The position numbers and the translations under genes were made by a program. The notes under the pieces were generated by a model. The model had not been told where the DNA came from. It searched no databases and was given only the letters and a program-made list of their open reading frames with translations. A stretch of DNA of 64,000 bases from Opitutia bacterium (GTDB taxonomy: Bacteria; Verrucomicrobiota; Verrucomicrobiia; Opitutales; UBA953): contig BGOM01000010.1 of the NCBI GenBank assembly GCA_003569245.1, positions 62,001 to 126,000 of the forward strand, read 5' to 3'. Numbering within the stretch: the first letter of the stretch is position 1; each line of letters opens with the position of its first letter. Below, piece by piece: positions 38,234 to 46,330 of the stretch.

Positions 38234-39568
38234 ATGACTGACAAAATCGTCGAACATCGGAGGAAGGAAAAGCCGTCCTTCACGTCTCTCATCGAGAAGA
38301 AGCGGGATGGCGGCGAGTTCTCCGCGGAGGAGATCCGTCAGATCGTGGATTCGATCATGGATGCCGAGATGCCGGAGGCCCAGCAGGCCGCCTTGGCGAT
38401 GGCGATCTTCTTCAAGCAGATGTCCGCCCAGGAGACCGCGCTGCTCGCTGAGGAGCTGCGTCTCTCCGGCGATGTCATCGACCTCGACCGCCTGACCCAG
38501 CCCAAGATCGCCAAGGTCTCGACCGGCGGGGTGGGTGACAAGACCTCGATGGTCCTCGGTCCGCTCGGCGCGGCCGCCGGCGTCATCATGCCGGGCATGA
38601 ACGGCAAGGACGAGGAGTTCTGCCTCTCGACCGTCGAGAAGCTCAGCTCGATCCCGGGCTTCAAGGGCAAGGCCACGATGGACCAGTTCCGCCAGCAGCT
38701 CGAGCGCGTCGGTTGCGCCGTGACCGAGCAGTGCAAGGAAATCGCCCCGGCCGACGACATCCTCTACGCCCTGCGCCAGAAGACGGGCACGATCCCGTCC
38801 CTGCCGCTCATCACCGGCAGCATCCTCTCCAAGAAGCTCGCCGAAGGCTGCGAAGGCCTCGTGATCGACGTCAAGTGGGGCAACGGCTCCTTCATCCGCG
38901 ACCTCGAGCAGGCCAAGCAGCTCGCCCGCATCGTCACCCGCGTCGCCCGCTCGCTGAACCGCAAGTGCGTGGCCCTCGTGACCGACATCAACCAGCCCCT
39001 CGGCGACTCCGTCGGCACCGGTCTGGAAGTCCTCGAAGCCGTCCGCCTCCTCAAGGGCGAAGGCCCGGAGGACCTGCAGGACCTCGTGCTCAAGCTGGGC
39101 ATGGAAGTCGTGCGCCTCGCCGGCGTCGCCGGTTCGACCCTTTCCGCCAAGCAGACCGTCGAGAAGCATCTCAAGGACGGCTCCGCGCTCGAGAAGTTCA
39201 AGGCGATGGTTCGCGCCCAAGGCGGCAAGACCGACTGGATCGACGACCCCTCGAAGTTCCCGAAGGCCAAGTTCATCCGCAAACTGCCCGCCCCCAAGCG
39301 CGGCTACGTGCACACCATCGACGCCGGCAAGATCGCCCAGGGCGTCCGCCTGCTCGCGACCCTCAAGGACGGCACGCTCGACCCCGCGGTCGGCGTCACC
39401 GAGATCCGCAAGGTCGGCACGCAGGTCAAGCAGGGCGAGCCGCTGATCATGATCCATTACAACGACGAGGCCAAGGTCGACGCCGCGTTGCCGTACTTCC
39501 GCGACGCCTACCGCCTCGCGCCCAAGCGCCCGAACATGCCCCCGCTCGTCGTCGAGCGCGTGGCCTGA
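38234..39568 (+). CDS. deoA: thymidine/pyrimidine-nucleoside phosphorylase
   Basis: 444 aa. Cleaves thymidine/uridine with phosphate in pyrimidine salvage. The N-terminal helical domain with EIRQIVDSIMDAEMPEAQQAALAMAIF (split) precedes the phosphate-binding KVSTGGVGDKTS (about residues 94-105), KLSSIPGF and the C-terminal domain with LLATLKDGTLDPAVG. Length and layout match DeoA/Pdp. A DeoA-like AMP phosphorylase is excluded by size. Confidence 0.93.
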   Translation: MTDKIVEHRRKEKPSFTSLIEKKRDGGEFSAEEIRQIVDSIMDAEMPEAQQAALAMAIFFKQMSAQETALLAEELRLSGDVIDLDRLTQPKIAKVSTGGVGDKTSMVLGPLGAAAGVIMPGMNGKDEEFCLSTVEKLSSIPGFKGKATMDQFRQQLERVGCAVTEQCKEIAPADDILYALRQKTGTIPSLPLITGSILSKKLAEGCEGLVIDVKWGNGSFIRDLEQAKQLARIVTRVARSLNRKCVALVTDINQPLGDSVGTGLEVLEAVRLLKGEGPEDLQDLVLKLGMEVVRLAGVAGSTLSAKQTVEKHLKDGSALEKFKAMVRAQGGKTDWIDDPSKFPKAKFIRKLPAPKRGYVHTIDAGKIAQGVRLLATLKDGTLDPAVGVTEIRKVGTQVKQGEPLIMIHYNDEAKVDAALPYFRDAYRLAPKRPNMPPLVVERVA

Positions 39569-39576
39569 GCGAATCG

Positions 39577-39601
39577 AGGGGCGCCGGTGGCGCCCCTTTT
39601 T
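39577..39601 (+). terminator. rho-independent terminator after deoA
   Basis: Perfect 9 bp stem AGGGGCGCC (39577-39585) / GGCGCCCCT (39589-39597), GGT loop, T tract. Confidence 0.9.
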
Positions 39602-39611
39602 AGTTCTCGCC

Positions 39612-40364
39612 ATGGCGACCGATCCCGAGACCAAGGCCTTCCTCTACCTGTTCCGCTGGATGATGCCGCGGACCCGGGAGGAGGTGCCGCCGGGCAAGAC
39701 CGATTGGGAATTGATCCGCGAAGGGTCGGCGGCGCGCGACAGGCAGACCCTCCTCCTGTTCCTGTTGATGGTGCCGCTGACCTTGCTCGGCTCGGCGGTG
39801 CTGGACCTGACGGGACTCACTCCCCGGCCGCTCCCCGGCGATGTCCGTCATGTGGCCTCCGGGTTGGCGCCATGGCTCGGCCCCTTGGTCGTCGGTTTCA
39901 CGCTGCTCGTCTTGCTGAGCGCGACTCCTTGGTCCCGCTTCGTCGGCGGCGAAAAGCTCGACCGGGCCGCCCGGCTCAGTTTCGAGGCCGAATACCAGGT
40001 CAGCCTGAGGCGGGCCGGTTTGCTGTTCGGGCTGCTTTCCGCCGCGCTGGCCGCCGCTTGTGTCGGCCAAGGCGCCAACTACCTTGCCTATGACCGCGAA
40101 CACCTTCGCTGGCGCGTCTGGCTGACCGACCACCGCCGTCCCTTGTCGGACCTCCGGATGGTCAATTGGTATCTCGCTTACGAGAACGGTGGCGGCAGGA
40201 TCATTTCCGTGCCGACGGGCTGCCTTTTCTTCAAGGATGGCACCAGGCTGGTGGTCAAGGAGAAGTTCGCGATCTTCGACCTGGACGAAGCCGGATGCGT
40301 GGAGCTGGCCCGGCTGGCCGGCTTGCCGGCCCCTTTGCGCTTCGAGCTCCTGCCGAACAAGTGA
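39612..40364 (+). CDS. hypothetical membrane protein
   Basis: 250 aa, not recognised. Three hydrophobic segments (LLLFLLMVPLTLLGSAVL, LGPLVVGFTLLVLLSA, GLLFGLLSAALAAACVG) are followed by a C-terminal strand-rich domain (NGGGRIISVPTGCLFFKDGTRLVV) that may resemble a PH-like fold. Single gene between the deoA terminator and a convergent lipoprotein gene. Confidence 0.6.
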   Translation: MATDPETKAFLYLFRWMMPRTREEVPPGKTDWELIREGSAARDRQTLLLFLLMVPLTLLGSAVLDLTGLTPRPLPGDVRHVASGLAPWLGPLVVGFTLLVLLSATPWSRFVGGEKLDRAARLSFEAEYQVSLRRAGLLFGLLSAALAAACVGQGANYLAYDREHLRWRVWLTDHRRPLSDLRMVNWYLAYENGGGRIISVPTGCLFFKDGTRLVVKEKFAIFDLDEAGCVELARLAGLPAPLRFELLPNK

Positions 40365-40417
40365 GCCCGGCCGGCCGACCTGCCGCCGTGGCCCGGCTGA
40401 CCGTCCCGCGGGCCTGA

Positions 40418-40837
40418 TCAGCCTTCGCCTTGCGGCGTGCCGTCGGAGAGCAGCACAAGGACGACGGACTGGCCGTCTGCCGAGACGGCTTCGACCTCGA
40501 CCACGAGGGCGCTCCGGAGCGGGCGCACCTTTGTCAGCCGGGTGACCCGGATTCCGCGGTGCTCCTTGACGAAGGCCGCCACTTCGCTCGCGTTCTGCAG
40601 CATGACCAGCCGTCCTAGCACCTCCTTGTCGTCGGCGAGGCCGGGCACGATGGGGATGGGATGTTCGCCGAGATAGTCCTGCAGCTGCGCCCAGGCCACG
40701 ACGTCGCCGGCGGTGAAGGAGCGCCCGCCGGGGCAGCGTATCTCCCTCAAGGCCGCGGGTTCCAGCCGTGCCGTCGGGGCCGGCGACGCGCAGCCGACGA
40801 GGGCGAGCAGCGGAACCAGGATCGTCGCGGGGCTCAT
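40418..40837 (-). CDS. putative lipoprotein
   Basis: 139 aa. Lipobox LALVGC, with Cys at residue 16. The mature part contains WAQLQDYLGEHPIPIVPGL and an AAFVKEHRGIRVTRL strand-helix. No family recognised. Its ATG lies 1 nt after the dienelactone hydrolase stop, so it is the second gene of that unit. Confidence 0.65.
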   Translation of the reverse strand: MSPATILVPLLALVGCASPAPTARLEPAALREIRCPGGRSFTAGDVVAWAQLQDYLGEHPIPIVPGLADDKEVLGRLVMLQNASEVAAFVKEHRGIRVTRLTKVRPLRSALVVEVEAVSADGQSVVLVLLSDGTPQGEG

Positions 40838-40838
40838 C

Positions 40839-41612
40839 TTAGAACACGCGCTTCAGGAACTGCTCCATCTGGAACCAGGAGTCGCGGTCGGCGTCGGCGT
40901 TATAGGCGGCGCCTTTGGCGTTGTCGGAGCCGGCTGCCTTGTGCGTGAAGCTGTGGACCGCGCCCGGATACTTCACGAGCCGGTAGTCCACGCCGGCGGA
41001 CTTCATCTCGGCCTCGAAGGCGGCGACATCCTTCGCCGGCACGAATGGGTCGTCGGCGCCGTGGAGCGCGAGGACCCGGGCCTTGATGTTCTTGCCATCC
41101 GCGGGGTTGGGCGAGTCGAGGCCGCCGTGGAAGCTGACGACGCCCCGGAGGGTGGCCCCGCTGCGGGCGAGTTCGAGGACGGTCGTGCCGCCGAAGCAGT
41201 AGCCGGTCGCGGCGAGCTTAGCGGCATCGGTGCGGGCATCGCGGGCGAGGACTTCGAGTCCTGCGTTGGCACGGGCGCGGAGCAGGGCGCGGTCGGCCTT
41301 GTATTTGCCGGCTTCCTTGCCGGCGGCCGGCGGCTGCGGGCGGACGCCCTTGCCGTAGATGTCGGCTACGAGGACGTTGTAGCCGAGGGCGGCGAGCTTA
41401 CGCGCGGCTTCCTTCTCGTGGTCGCTGATGCCGGTCCACTGGTGGACGATGAGCACGCCGGGGCGCGGGCCGGTCACGACGTCGTCATAGGCCTGCCAGC
41501 CCTCGCAGACGACGTCCCCGGACTTGTATTCCAGGGGCTGCTCGATGATCGCTGCGCCGAGCGGGGCGAAGGAGACGACGGAGCAGAGCAAGGTGGTGAG
41601 CAGGGCTTTCAT
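40839..41612 (-). CDS. secreted dienelactone hydrolase-family protein
   Basis: 257 aa. Signal peptide MKALLTTLLCSVVSFAPLGA. DLH-type triad: Cys in GYCFGG (about residue 141), Asp in HGADDP and His in AVHSFTH. Strands GVLIVHQWTGI and NVLVADIYGKG fit the family. DLH-like enzymes hydrolyse lactones or esters; the exported location suggests environmental substrates. ATG 41612 begins the signal peptide. Confidence 0.85.
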   Translation of the reverse strand: MKALLTTLLCSVVSFAPLGAAIIEQPLEYKSGDVVCEGWQAYDDVVTGPRPGVLIVHQWTGISDHEKEAARKLAALGYNVLVADIYGKGVRPQPPAAGKEAGKYKADRALLRARANAGLEVLARDARTDAAKLAATGYCFGGTTVLELARSGATLRGVVSFHGGLDSPNPADGKNIKARVLALHGADDPFVPAKDVAAFEAEMKSAGVDYRLVKYPGAVHSFTHKAAGSDNAKGAAYNADADRDSWFQMEQFLKRVF

Positions 41613-41711
41613 GCCCGCCACCCTAGGCGGACCGGCCGCGGGCGCAAGTGCCTTGCGGGTGCGGCGTTTGGCTTGGCAGGTGGTCTCCCTTGGGTAACTT
41701 TCGGATACATC

Positions 41712-41903
41712 ATGCGTCTGTCGTCGATGGGTCTGCTCGCCTTGCTGGCTGCGCTCGCCGCAGGTTTGTCCGGTTGCGTGCCGACGGAGGTCAGTTCCGT
41801 GAATCCGGAGTTCGCCGGCTCGATGAAGCTGACGCCCGGCCTTTTCACCACGCCGACCCCCTTGGGCGAGTTGCCCGGATCCCGCGTGCGGGAAGGGGAG
41901 TGA
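41712..41903 (+). CDS. small putative lipoprotein
   Basis: 63 aa. Hydrophobic signal with lipobox LSGC (Cys at residue 22), then a short tail rich in Pro/Thr. A TTGGCA (41673-41678), 16 bp, TAACTT (41695-41700) promoter lies 11 nt before the ATG. Too short for a family call. Confidence 0.5.
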   Translation: MRLSSMGLLALLAALAAGLSGCVPTEVSSVNPEFAGSMKLTPGLFTTPTPLGELPGSRVREGE

Positions 41904-41909
41904 TTCGGG

Positions 41910-42683
41910 TCAGGCCAGACCGCGCTTGGTCGCCGCGGCGAAACCGACGAAGGCTTGGACGACGCGACCGGCGGCCTCGGGGAGCGCCCGGGCTTTCTCC
42001 AGCGCCTGCGAGGCGTTGAGGCCTTCGCGGTAGAAGAGGCGATGCAGCGTCTTGGCGGTCGCGACCTCGTCGGGGGTGAAGCCCGCGCGAGTCAGGCCGA
42101 CGACGTTGATCATCTTGGTCTCGCACGGGTTGCCGTCGGCGATGACGAAGGGCGGGACGTCCTGGACGCACTTGGAGCAGGCGGCGACCATGGCGTGGTC
42201 GCCGATCCGGCAGAACTGGTGGATGCCGGCGTTCCAGCCGATGTTCACGTGGTCGCCGACGTGCACATGTCCGGCGACGGCGGAGTGGCTCGAGATGACC
42301 AGGTGGTTGCCGATGACGCAGTCGTGGGCGATGTGCGAGTAGGCGAGCAGGGTGTTGTCGTCGCCGAGGATGGTCCATTCGCCTTCCTGGGTGCCGAGGT
42401 GCACGCTGACGTACTCGCGGAAGACGTTACGGGCGCCGACCTTGAGGCCGGGTTTGCCGGGGCGGGCCTTGAGGTCCTGCGTGCGGCCGCCGATCACGGC
42501 GTAGGGGAAGACTTCGCAGTCCGGGCCGAGCTGGGTGAAGCCTTCCACGGTGGCGTGGTGATGCAGGACGCAGCCCGCGCCGAGGGTGACGTCGGCCCCG
42601 ACGTAGGCGTAGGCGCCGATGGTGACGTTGGCACCGAGCTGGGCGCCGGGTTCGACGATGGCGGTGGGGTGGACCGAGGCCAT
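41910..42683 (-). CDS. lpxA: acyl-ACP-UDP-N-acetylglucosamine O-acyltransferase
   Basis: 257 aa. First acyl transfer of lipid A synthesis. N-terminal left-handed beta-helix hexapeptide repeats (HPTAIVEPGAQLGANVTIGAY..., GDDNTLLAYSHIAHDCVIGNH) include the catalytic His of the SHIAHDC segment. The C-terminal helical domain has LTRAGFTPDEVATAKTLHRLFYR. ATG 42683 is 2 nt after lpxC/fabZ. Confidence 0.95.
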   Translation of the reverse strand: MASVHPTAIVEPGAQLGANVTIGAYAYVGADVTLGAGCVLHHHATVEGFTQLGPDCEVFPYAVIGGRTQDLKARPGKPGLKVGARNVFREYVSVHLGTQEGEWTILGDDNTLLAYSHIAHDCVIGNHLVISSHSAVAGHVHVGDHVNIGWNAGIHQFCRIGDHAMVAACSKCVQDVPPFVIADGNPCETKMINVVGLTRAGFTPDEVATAKTLHRLFYREGLNASQALEKARALPEAAGRVVQAFVGFAAATKRGLA

Positions 42684-42685
42684 GG

Positions 42686-44023
42686 TCAGCCCGCGGGGGA
42701 ATCGGCGATGGTGAACAGCAGCTCGGCCGAGGAGACGACCTCGCCGTTGACCAGGCACTCGCACTCCGCGGCGGCGATGCGACCGCGGACCTTGGTGAGC
42801 TTGGCGCGGATCTCGAGGGTGTCGCCCGGCGTGACCGCCTTGCGGAACTTCACCTTGTCGGCGCTCATGAAGAACACGACCTTCGGCGCCTCGTCGGCGG
42901 CGCCGCGGCGCAGCATGATCAGGCCGGCGGCCTGGGCCATGGCCTCGACCTGCAGGACGCCCGGCATGACCGGCTGGCCCGGGAAGTGGCCCTGGAAGAA
43001 GGGCTCGTTGATCGTGACGTTCTTGATCGCGACCAGGGAGTCATCGGTGAGTTCGACCACGCGGTCGACCATCACGAAGGGGTAGCGGTGGGGCAGGGCG
43101 TTGAGGATCTGGCGGATGTCCAGGGCGGAGCCGACCGGGGCGGTCGGGGCCTCGACCTTGCGGGCGGGTTCGGCCTTGGGCTTGGGCGCCTTGGATTCCT
43201 GCCACTGCTTGCGGATCGCGGCGGCCAGGCGGGCGTTGAGCGCGTGACCGGGGCGGACGGCGATGATGTGCGCCTTGACGCGGATGCCGGCCAGCACGAT
43301 GTCGCCGACGATATCGAGGATCTTGTGGCGGACGAGCTCGTCCTTGAACCGGAGGGGTTCCTTGCTGACGATCTTATCGCCCTTGAGGATGATGGCGGAG
43401 TCGAGCGAGCCGCCTTGGATGAGGCCCTTCTTCAGGAGCGCCTCGATGTCCTCGTAGATGGTGAAGGTGCGGGCCGGGGCGATCTGCGCGACGTACCCTT
43501 CCGGGTCGATGTCGGTCGTCAGGTGCTGCGTGTGGATGCCGCGGTCGTCCGCGGAGGTGCAGGTGATGCGGAGCCCGTCGAAGGGCAGGGCGATGATCGA
43601 GCGGCTGCCTTCGTTGATGGTGATCGGCTGCGTGAGCGCGAAGACTTCGCGGGCGGCGTCCTGTTCGACGATGCCGCATTGGTGGATCAGCGTGGTGAAC
43701 GGGCGCGCCGAACCGTCGACGATCGGCGGCTCGGAGGCGTCCATCTCGATCACCGCGTTGTCGACGCCCATGCCGCTGAGCGCGGAGAGCACGTGCTCGA
43801 TCGTGTGGAGCTTCACCGCGTCGGAAGAGACCGTCGTCTTACGTTCGAGGTCGGTGACCATTTCGGAGACGGGGCGGACCTCGGGCTTGCCGAAGAGGTC
43901 GATGCGTCGGAAGACCAGACCGGTGTCGGGGGCGCCGGGCTTCAGGGTCAAGGTGACCTCCTGGCCGGTGTGGAGGGCCTTGCCCTTGACCGAGGCTTCA
44001 CGTCCGAGGGTGCGCTGTTTCAT
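42686..44023 (-). CDS. lpxC/fabZ: bifunctional UDP-3-O-acyl-GlcNAc deacetylase / 3-hydroxyacyl-ACP dehydratase (LpxC-FabZ fusion)
   Basis: 445 aa. The LpxC domain (about residues 1-280) has zinc ligands in [10 protein letters not shown] and in [11 protein letters not shown], plus the terminal H of VRPGHALN. After a Lys/Ala/Pro linker (about 275-295), the FabZ hotdog domain follows with [11 protein letters not shown] and the active site [23 protein letters not shown]. The protein links the second, committed step of lipid A synthesis to fatty acid elongation. FabZ-LpxC fusions are known in Bacteroidetes and PVC bacteria. Start at ATG 44023 is favoured by the promoter; GTG 44032 is possible. Confidence 0.95.
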   Translation of the reverse strand: MKQRTLGREASVKGKALHTGQEVTLTLKPGAPDTGLVFRRIDLFGKPEVRPVSEMVTDLERKTTVSSDAVKLHTIEHVLSALSGMGVDNAVIEMDASEPPIVDGSARPFTTLIHQCGIVEQDAAREVFALTQPITINEGSRSIIALPFDGLRITCTSADDRGIHTQHLTTDIDPEGYVAQIAPARTFTIYEDIEALLKKGLIQGGSLDSAIILKGDKIVSKEPLRFKDELVRHKILDIVGDIVLAGIRVKAHIIAVRPGHALNARLAAAIRKQWQESKAPKPKAEPARKVEAPTAPVGSALDIRQILNALPHRYPFVMVDRVVELTDDSLVAIKNVTINEPFFQGHFPGQPVMPGVLQVEAMAQAAGLIMLRRGAADEAPKVVFFMSADKVKFRKAVTPGDTLEIRAKLTKVRGRIAAAECECLVNGEVVSSAELLFTIADSPAG

Positions 44024-44034
44024 GCCGTTCACCT

Positions 44035-44063
44035 AGTTATTCACACCCCCTCCCCCCTGTAAA
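44035..44063 (-). promoter_or_regulatory. promoter of lpxC/fabZ-lpxA
   Basis: Minus strand: -35 TTTACA (44058-44063), 17 bp spacer made of the G/C tract, -10 ATAACT (44035-44040), 11 nt to ATG 44023, so the leader would be only about 5 nt. Confidence 0.45.
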
Positions 44064-44382
44064 GGCATACTTTTAAGCAGGTTGCGGCACTATTTGGCTT
44101 ATTCCCGAGGGGGAGGGATGGGGGTGGTGTGAATGGGTTTTGGCGGGTTGAGGGGAAGGCGGAGGGATGGGGTTAGCGGGATGGTCGGGAACAGGGCAAG
44201 GGAGAGGGCAGGAGGGCTCGGGACGGGGCTAGGGCTGGGGCTAGGAAAGACAGAGAGGCAGGTGCGATCCAGGTGAACGCGGTCGACGGTGCGCGGAGTT
44301 ATTCACGGGTGTGTTAAGCAAGCCCGCACGCGTTCGCAGTGAGTGCATCTTCCAGCTCTCTCCTGACCCTGTCCCTACCCCT

Positions 44383-44403
44383 GCGACGAACGCCGTTCGT
44401 CGC
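44383..44403. repeat. 21 bp palindrome upstream of trpG
   Basis: GCGACGAACG (44383-44392), one central base, then its exact complement (44394-44403). As RNA it would make a 9 bp stem with a 3 nt loop. It ends 30 bp before the trpG -35, a position suited to an operator. Confidence 0.6.
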
Positions 44404-44433
44404 CCTCACTTGTTCACACGAGTCCGCCGTTCC

Positions 44434-44462
44434 TTGACACTGCCGCGTCGCGGGTGAATCGT
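44434..44462 (+). promoter_or_regulatory. promoter, leaderless geometry, for the trpG-alr unit
   Basis: Consensus -35 TTGACA (44434-44439), 17 bp spacer, -10 AATCGT (44457-44462), 6 nt to GTG 44469. It rules against the earlier GTG at 44454, which would lie upstream of the transcript. Confidence 0.5.
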
Positions 44463-44468
44463 CCGCCC

Positions 44469-45032
44469 GTGCTGCTGGTCATCGATAACTACGACTCCTT
44501 CACCTATAACCTGGTCCAGTACTTCGGTCAACTGGGCGTGGAGCAGAAGGTCTTCCGCAACGATCAGATCACCGTGGAGGAGGCGCTCGCGCTGAACCCA
44601 GACCGCGTGATGATCTCGCCGGGTCCGTGCTCGCCGGTCGAGGCGGGCGTGTCGTGCGACATGATCAAGGCCTTCGCGGGCAAGAAGCCGCTGCTCGGCG
44701 TCTGCCTCGGCCACCAGGCCATCGGCCATGTCTTCGGCGGCAACGTCATCCGCGCCCCGCACCTGATGCACGGCAAGACCTCGCCGGTCTTTCATAACAA
44801 CACCGACGTCTTCCAGGGGCTGCCGAATCCTTTCCTCGCCACCCGCTACCATTCCTTGGTCGTGGAGCGTTCCACTTTCCCGTCCTGCCTCGAAGTCACC
44901 GCCTGGACCGAGGACGGACTCGTCATGGGCCTGCGCCATCGCGAGCTGCCGGTCTGGGGCGTCCAGTTCCATCCGGAGTCCTTCGCGACCCAGAACGGAC
45001 TGGACCTGCTGGGCAACTTCCTGCGCCTCTGA
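44469..45032 (+). CDS. trpG/pabA: anthranilate/aminodeoxychorismate synthase glutamine amidotransferase subunit
   Basis: 187 aa. Supplies ammonia from glutamine to the TrpE or PabB partner. From GTG 44469 it begins [16 protein letters not shown], the usual N-terminus. Class I triad: Cys in GVCLGHQ (about residue 79), His and Glu in QFHPES (about residues 167-172), with the oxyanion SPGPCSP. Only one such subunit is visible, and it may serve both the tryptophan and folate pathways. Followed 3 nt later by nrdR. Confidence 0.92.
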   Translation: MLLVIDNYDSFTYNLVQYFGQLGVEQKVFRNDQITVEEALALNPDRVMISPGPCSPVEAGVSCDMIKAFAGKKPLLGVCLGHQAIGHVFGGNVIRAPHLMHGKTSPVFHNNTDVFQGLPNPFLATRYHSLVVERSTFPSCLEVTAWTEDGLVMGLRHRELPVWGVQFHPESFATQNGLDLLGNFLRL

Positions 45033-45035
45033 GCG

Positions 45036-45500
45036 ATGTATTGCCCCCGTTGCAACCACGAGGATACGAAGGTCCTGGAGACCCGCCTCGGCAAAGGTAA
45101 CCATTCCATCCGCCGTCGCCGCGAGTGCCTCGCCTGCGGCCACCGCTTCAGCACGATGGAGGAGATCGTCCGCGAAGGTCTCGTCGTCGTGAAGCGCAAC
45201 GGCGCCCGCGAGGAGTTCGACATCGGCAAGATCGCCTCCGGCGTCCGCAAGGCTACCGACAAGCGCCCCGTCGAGGTCGAGCGCATCAACCTCCTCATCT
45301 CCGAGGTCGTCGAAGGTCTGCAGGCCAAGTTCGAGGACGAAGTTCCTTCCAGCGCCATCGGCGAGGAGATCATGAACCGTCTCCAGACGGTCGACCAGAT
45401 CGCCTACGTGCGTTTCGCGAGCGTCTACCGCGAGTTCCGGGATATCGACGAGCTCGCCAAGGCCATCGACCAGCTGCGCAAGGGAGGGAAGGCCAAGTGA
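45036..45500 (+). CDS. nrdR: transcriptional repressor NrdR
   Basis: 154 aa. Represses ribonucleotide reductase genes in response to ATP/dATP. The N-terminal zinc ribbon (MYCPRCNHEDTKVLETR ... ECLACGHRFST) has four Cys. The ATP-cone follows (VVVKRNGAREEFDIGKIASGVRKA), then helices to the end. Length is standard. Its stop overlaps the next gene's GTG. Confidence 0.96.
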   Translation: MYCPRCNHEDTKVLETRLGKGNHSIRRRRECLACGHRFSTMEEIVREGLVVVKRNGAREEFDIGKIASGVRKATDKRPVEVERINLLISEVVEGLQAKFEDEVPSSAIGEEIMNRLQTVDQIAYVRFASVYREFRDIDELAKAIDQLRKGGKAK

Positions 45501-45970
45501 CCGCCGCCTTGCCCCGCTCCGTCCGGCTCCGGACCCTGAACGCGCTGATGGCGACCATGGTGGGTACGGCTCCGCAGCTGCGCCGCGATGTCGATGCGGT
45601 CTTGCGTGTCTTTGAGGCCGACGACGATACGGATCCCGGCCTGGGGCCCGAGGGTCTGGCCGCCGCCGCGACGCAGATGCTCAGACTGCTTGCCCCGCAG
45701 CAGCCGGTCCCGGCCATCGCGGTGCTGGACCATCGAGACCTGCCCTATGATGCCCTCTGGGCGCCCGAGCGCATCGCCAACGCCTTGGCGATGACCGGTG
45801 AATCCGCCGACGTGCTTTTCTGGGTGGTGGGGCTGCAGGACCAGTACCTCGCCGGTGCCCGCGCCCGTTCGGCCCGGTGGCGCCAGGCCTACGACGAGGC
45901 CGTCGAGGGGCTCCATGCGATGGCCGCCCGCCAGGCCGGTCGCCGTCGCCTGACGGTGGTCGTGTTATAA
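45497..45970 (+). CDS. hypothetical protein coupled to nrdR
   Basis: 157 aa from GTG 45497 in a GTGA overlap with nrdR, so translation is coupled. Mostly helical; the end is basic (RRRLTVVVL). The stretch LFWVVGLQDQYLAGARARSARWRQAYDEAVEG may bind RNA or protein, but nothing is recognised. Real coding is supported by the frame, the coupling and the 7 nt gap to the HIT gene. Confidence 0.65.
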   Translation: MTAALPRSVRLRTLNALMATMVGTAPQLRRDVDAVLRVFEADDDTDPGLGPEGLAAAATQMLRLLAPQQPVPAIAVLDHRDLPYDALWAPERIANALAMTGESADVLFWVVGLQDQYLAGARARSARWRQAYDEAVEGLHAMAARQAGRRRLTVVVL

Positions 45971-45977
45971 TCGACCC

Positions 45978-46325
45978 ATGAGCGCCCCGAAGACGATTTT
46001 CCAGAAGATCGCCGACCAGGAGATCCCGGCGAAACTGATCCACGCCGACGACCTCTGCGTGGCGTTCCATGATATCGCCCCGCAGGCGCCGACCCACGTC
46101 CTTGTGGTGCCGCGTAAGCCGTTGCCCCGCCTGGGCGAGGCCGGCGCCGAGGATCAGGCCTTGCTTGGGCATCTCCTGCTGACCGCCGCGAAGCTCGCGC
46201 GCGACCTCGGGCTCGCCCGCGGTTTCCGCATCGTCATCAATAACGGTCCGGACGGCGGCGAATCCGTCCCGCACCTGCACGTCCACCTGCTCGGGGGGCG
46301 CGCCCTCGGCTGGCCGCCCGGCTGA
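45978..46325 (+). CDS. HIT-family nucleotide hydrolase (HinT-like)
   Basis: 115 aa. HIT triad VPHLHVHLLGG (HxHxH) at about residues 97-107, with KLIHADDLCVAFHDIAPQAPTHVLVVPRKP in front. Matches the protein kinase C inhibitor-like HinT branch, which cleaves purine nucleoside phosphoramidates. Inside the trpG-alr unit, 5 nt before tsaB. Confidence 0.9.
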   Translation: MSAPKTIFQKIADQEIPAKLIHADDLCVAFHDIAPQAPTHVLVVPRKPLPRLGEAGAEDQALLGHLLLTAAKLARDLGLARGFRIVINNGPDGGESVPHLHVHLLGGRALGWPPG

Positions 46326-46330
46326 ACCCC

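Larger units (their letters stand above)
44033..44468. other. 436 bp intergenic region between lpxC/fabZ and trpG, G-rich, no gene seen
   Basis: No credible reading frame on either strand. The plus strand from 44103 to 44245 is almost purely purine with many G runs, unlike the rest of the window. It includes a canonical quadruplex pattern at 44220-44240 (GGG, GGGG, GGG, GGGG with 2-3 nt loops). A 9 bp inverted repeat pairs 44039-44047 (ATTCACACC) with 44126-44134. A 21 bp palindrome lies at 44383-44403. Divergent promoters occupy both ends. Confidence 0.7.

Noticed and set aside
44037-44307. DnaA-box-like TTATTCACA and variants, suggesting a replication origin
   Set aside because: One exact and two or three imperfect boxes are close to chance for this window. 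Another exact box lies at 9457-9465, no dnaA/dnaN is nearby, and highly expressed genes on the left read toward this point.
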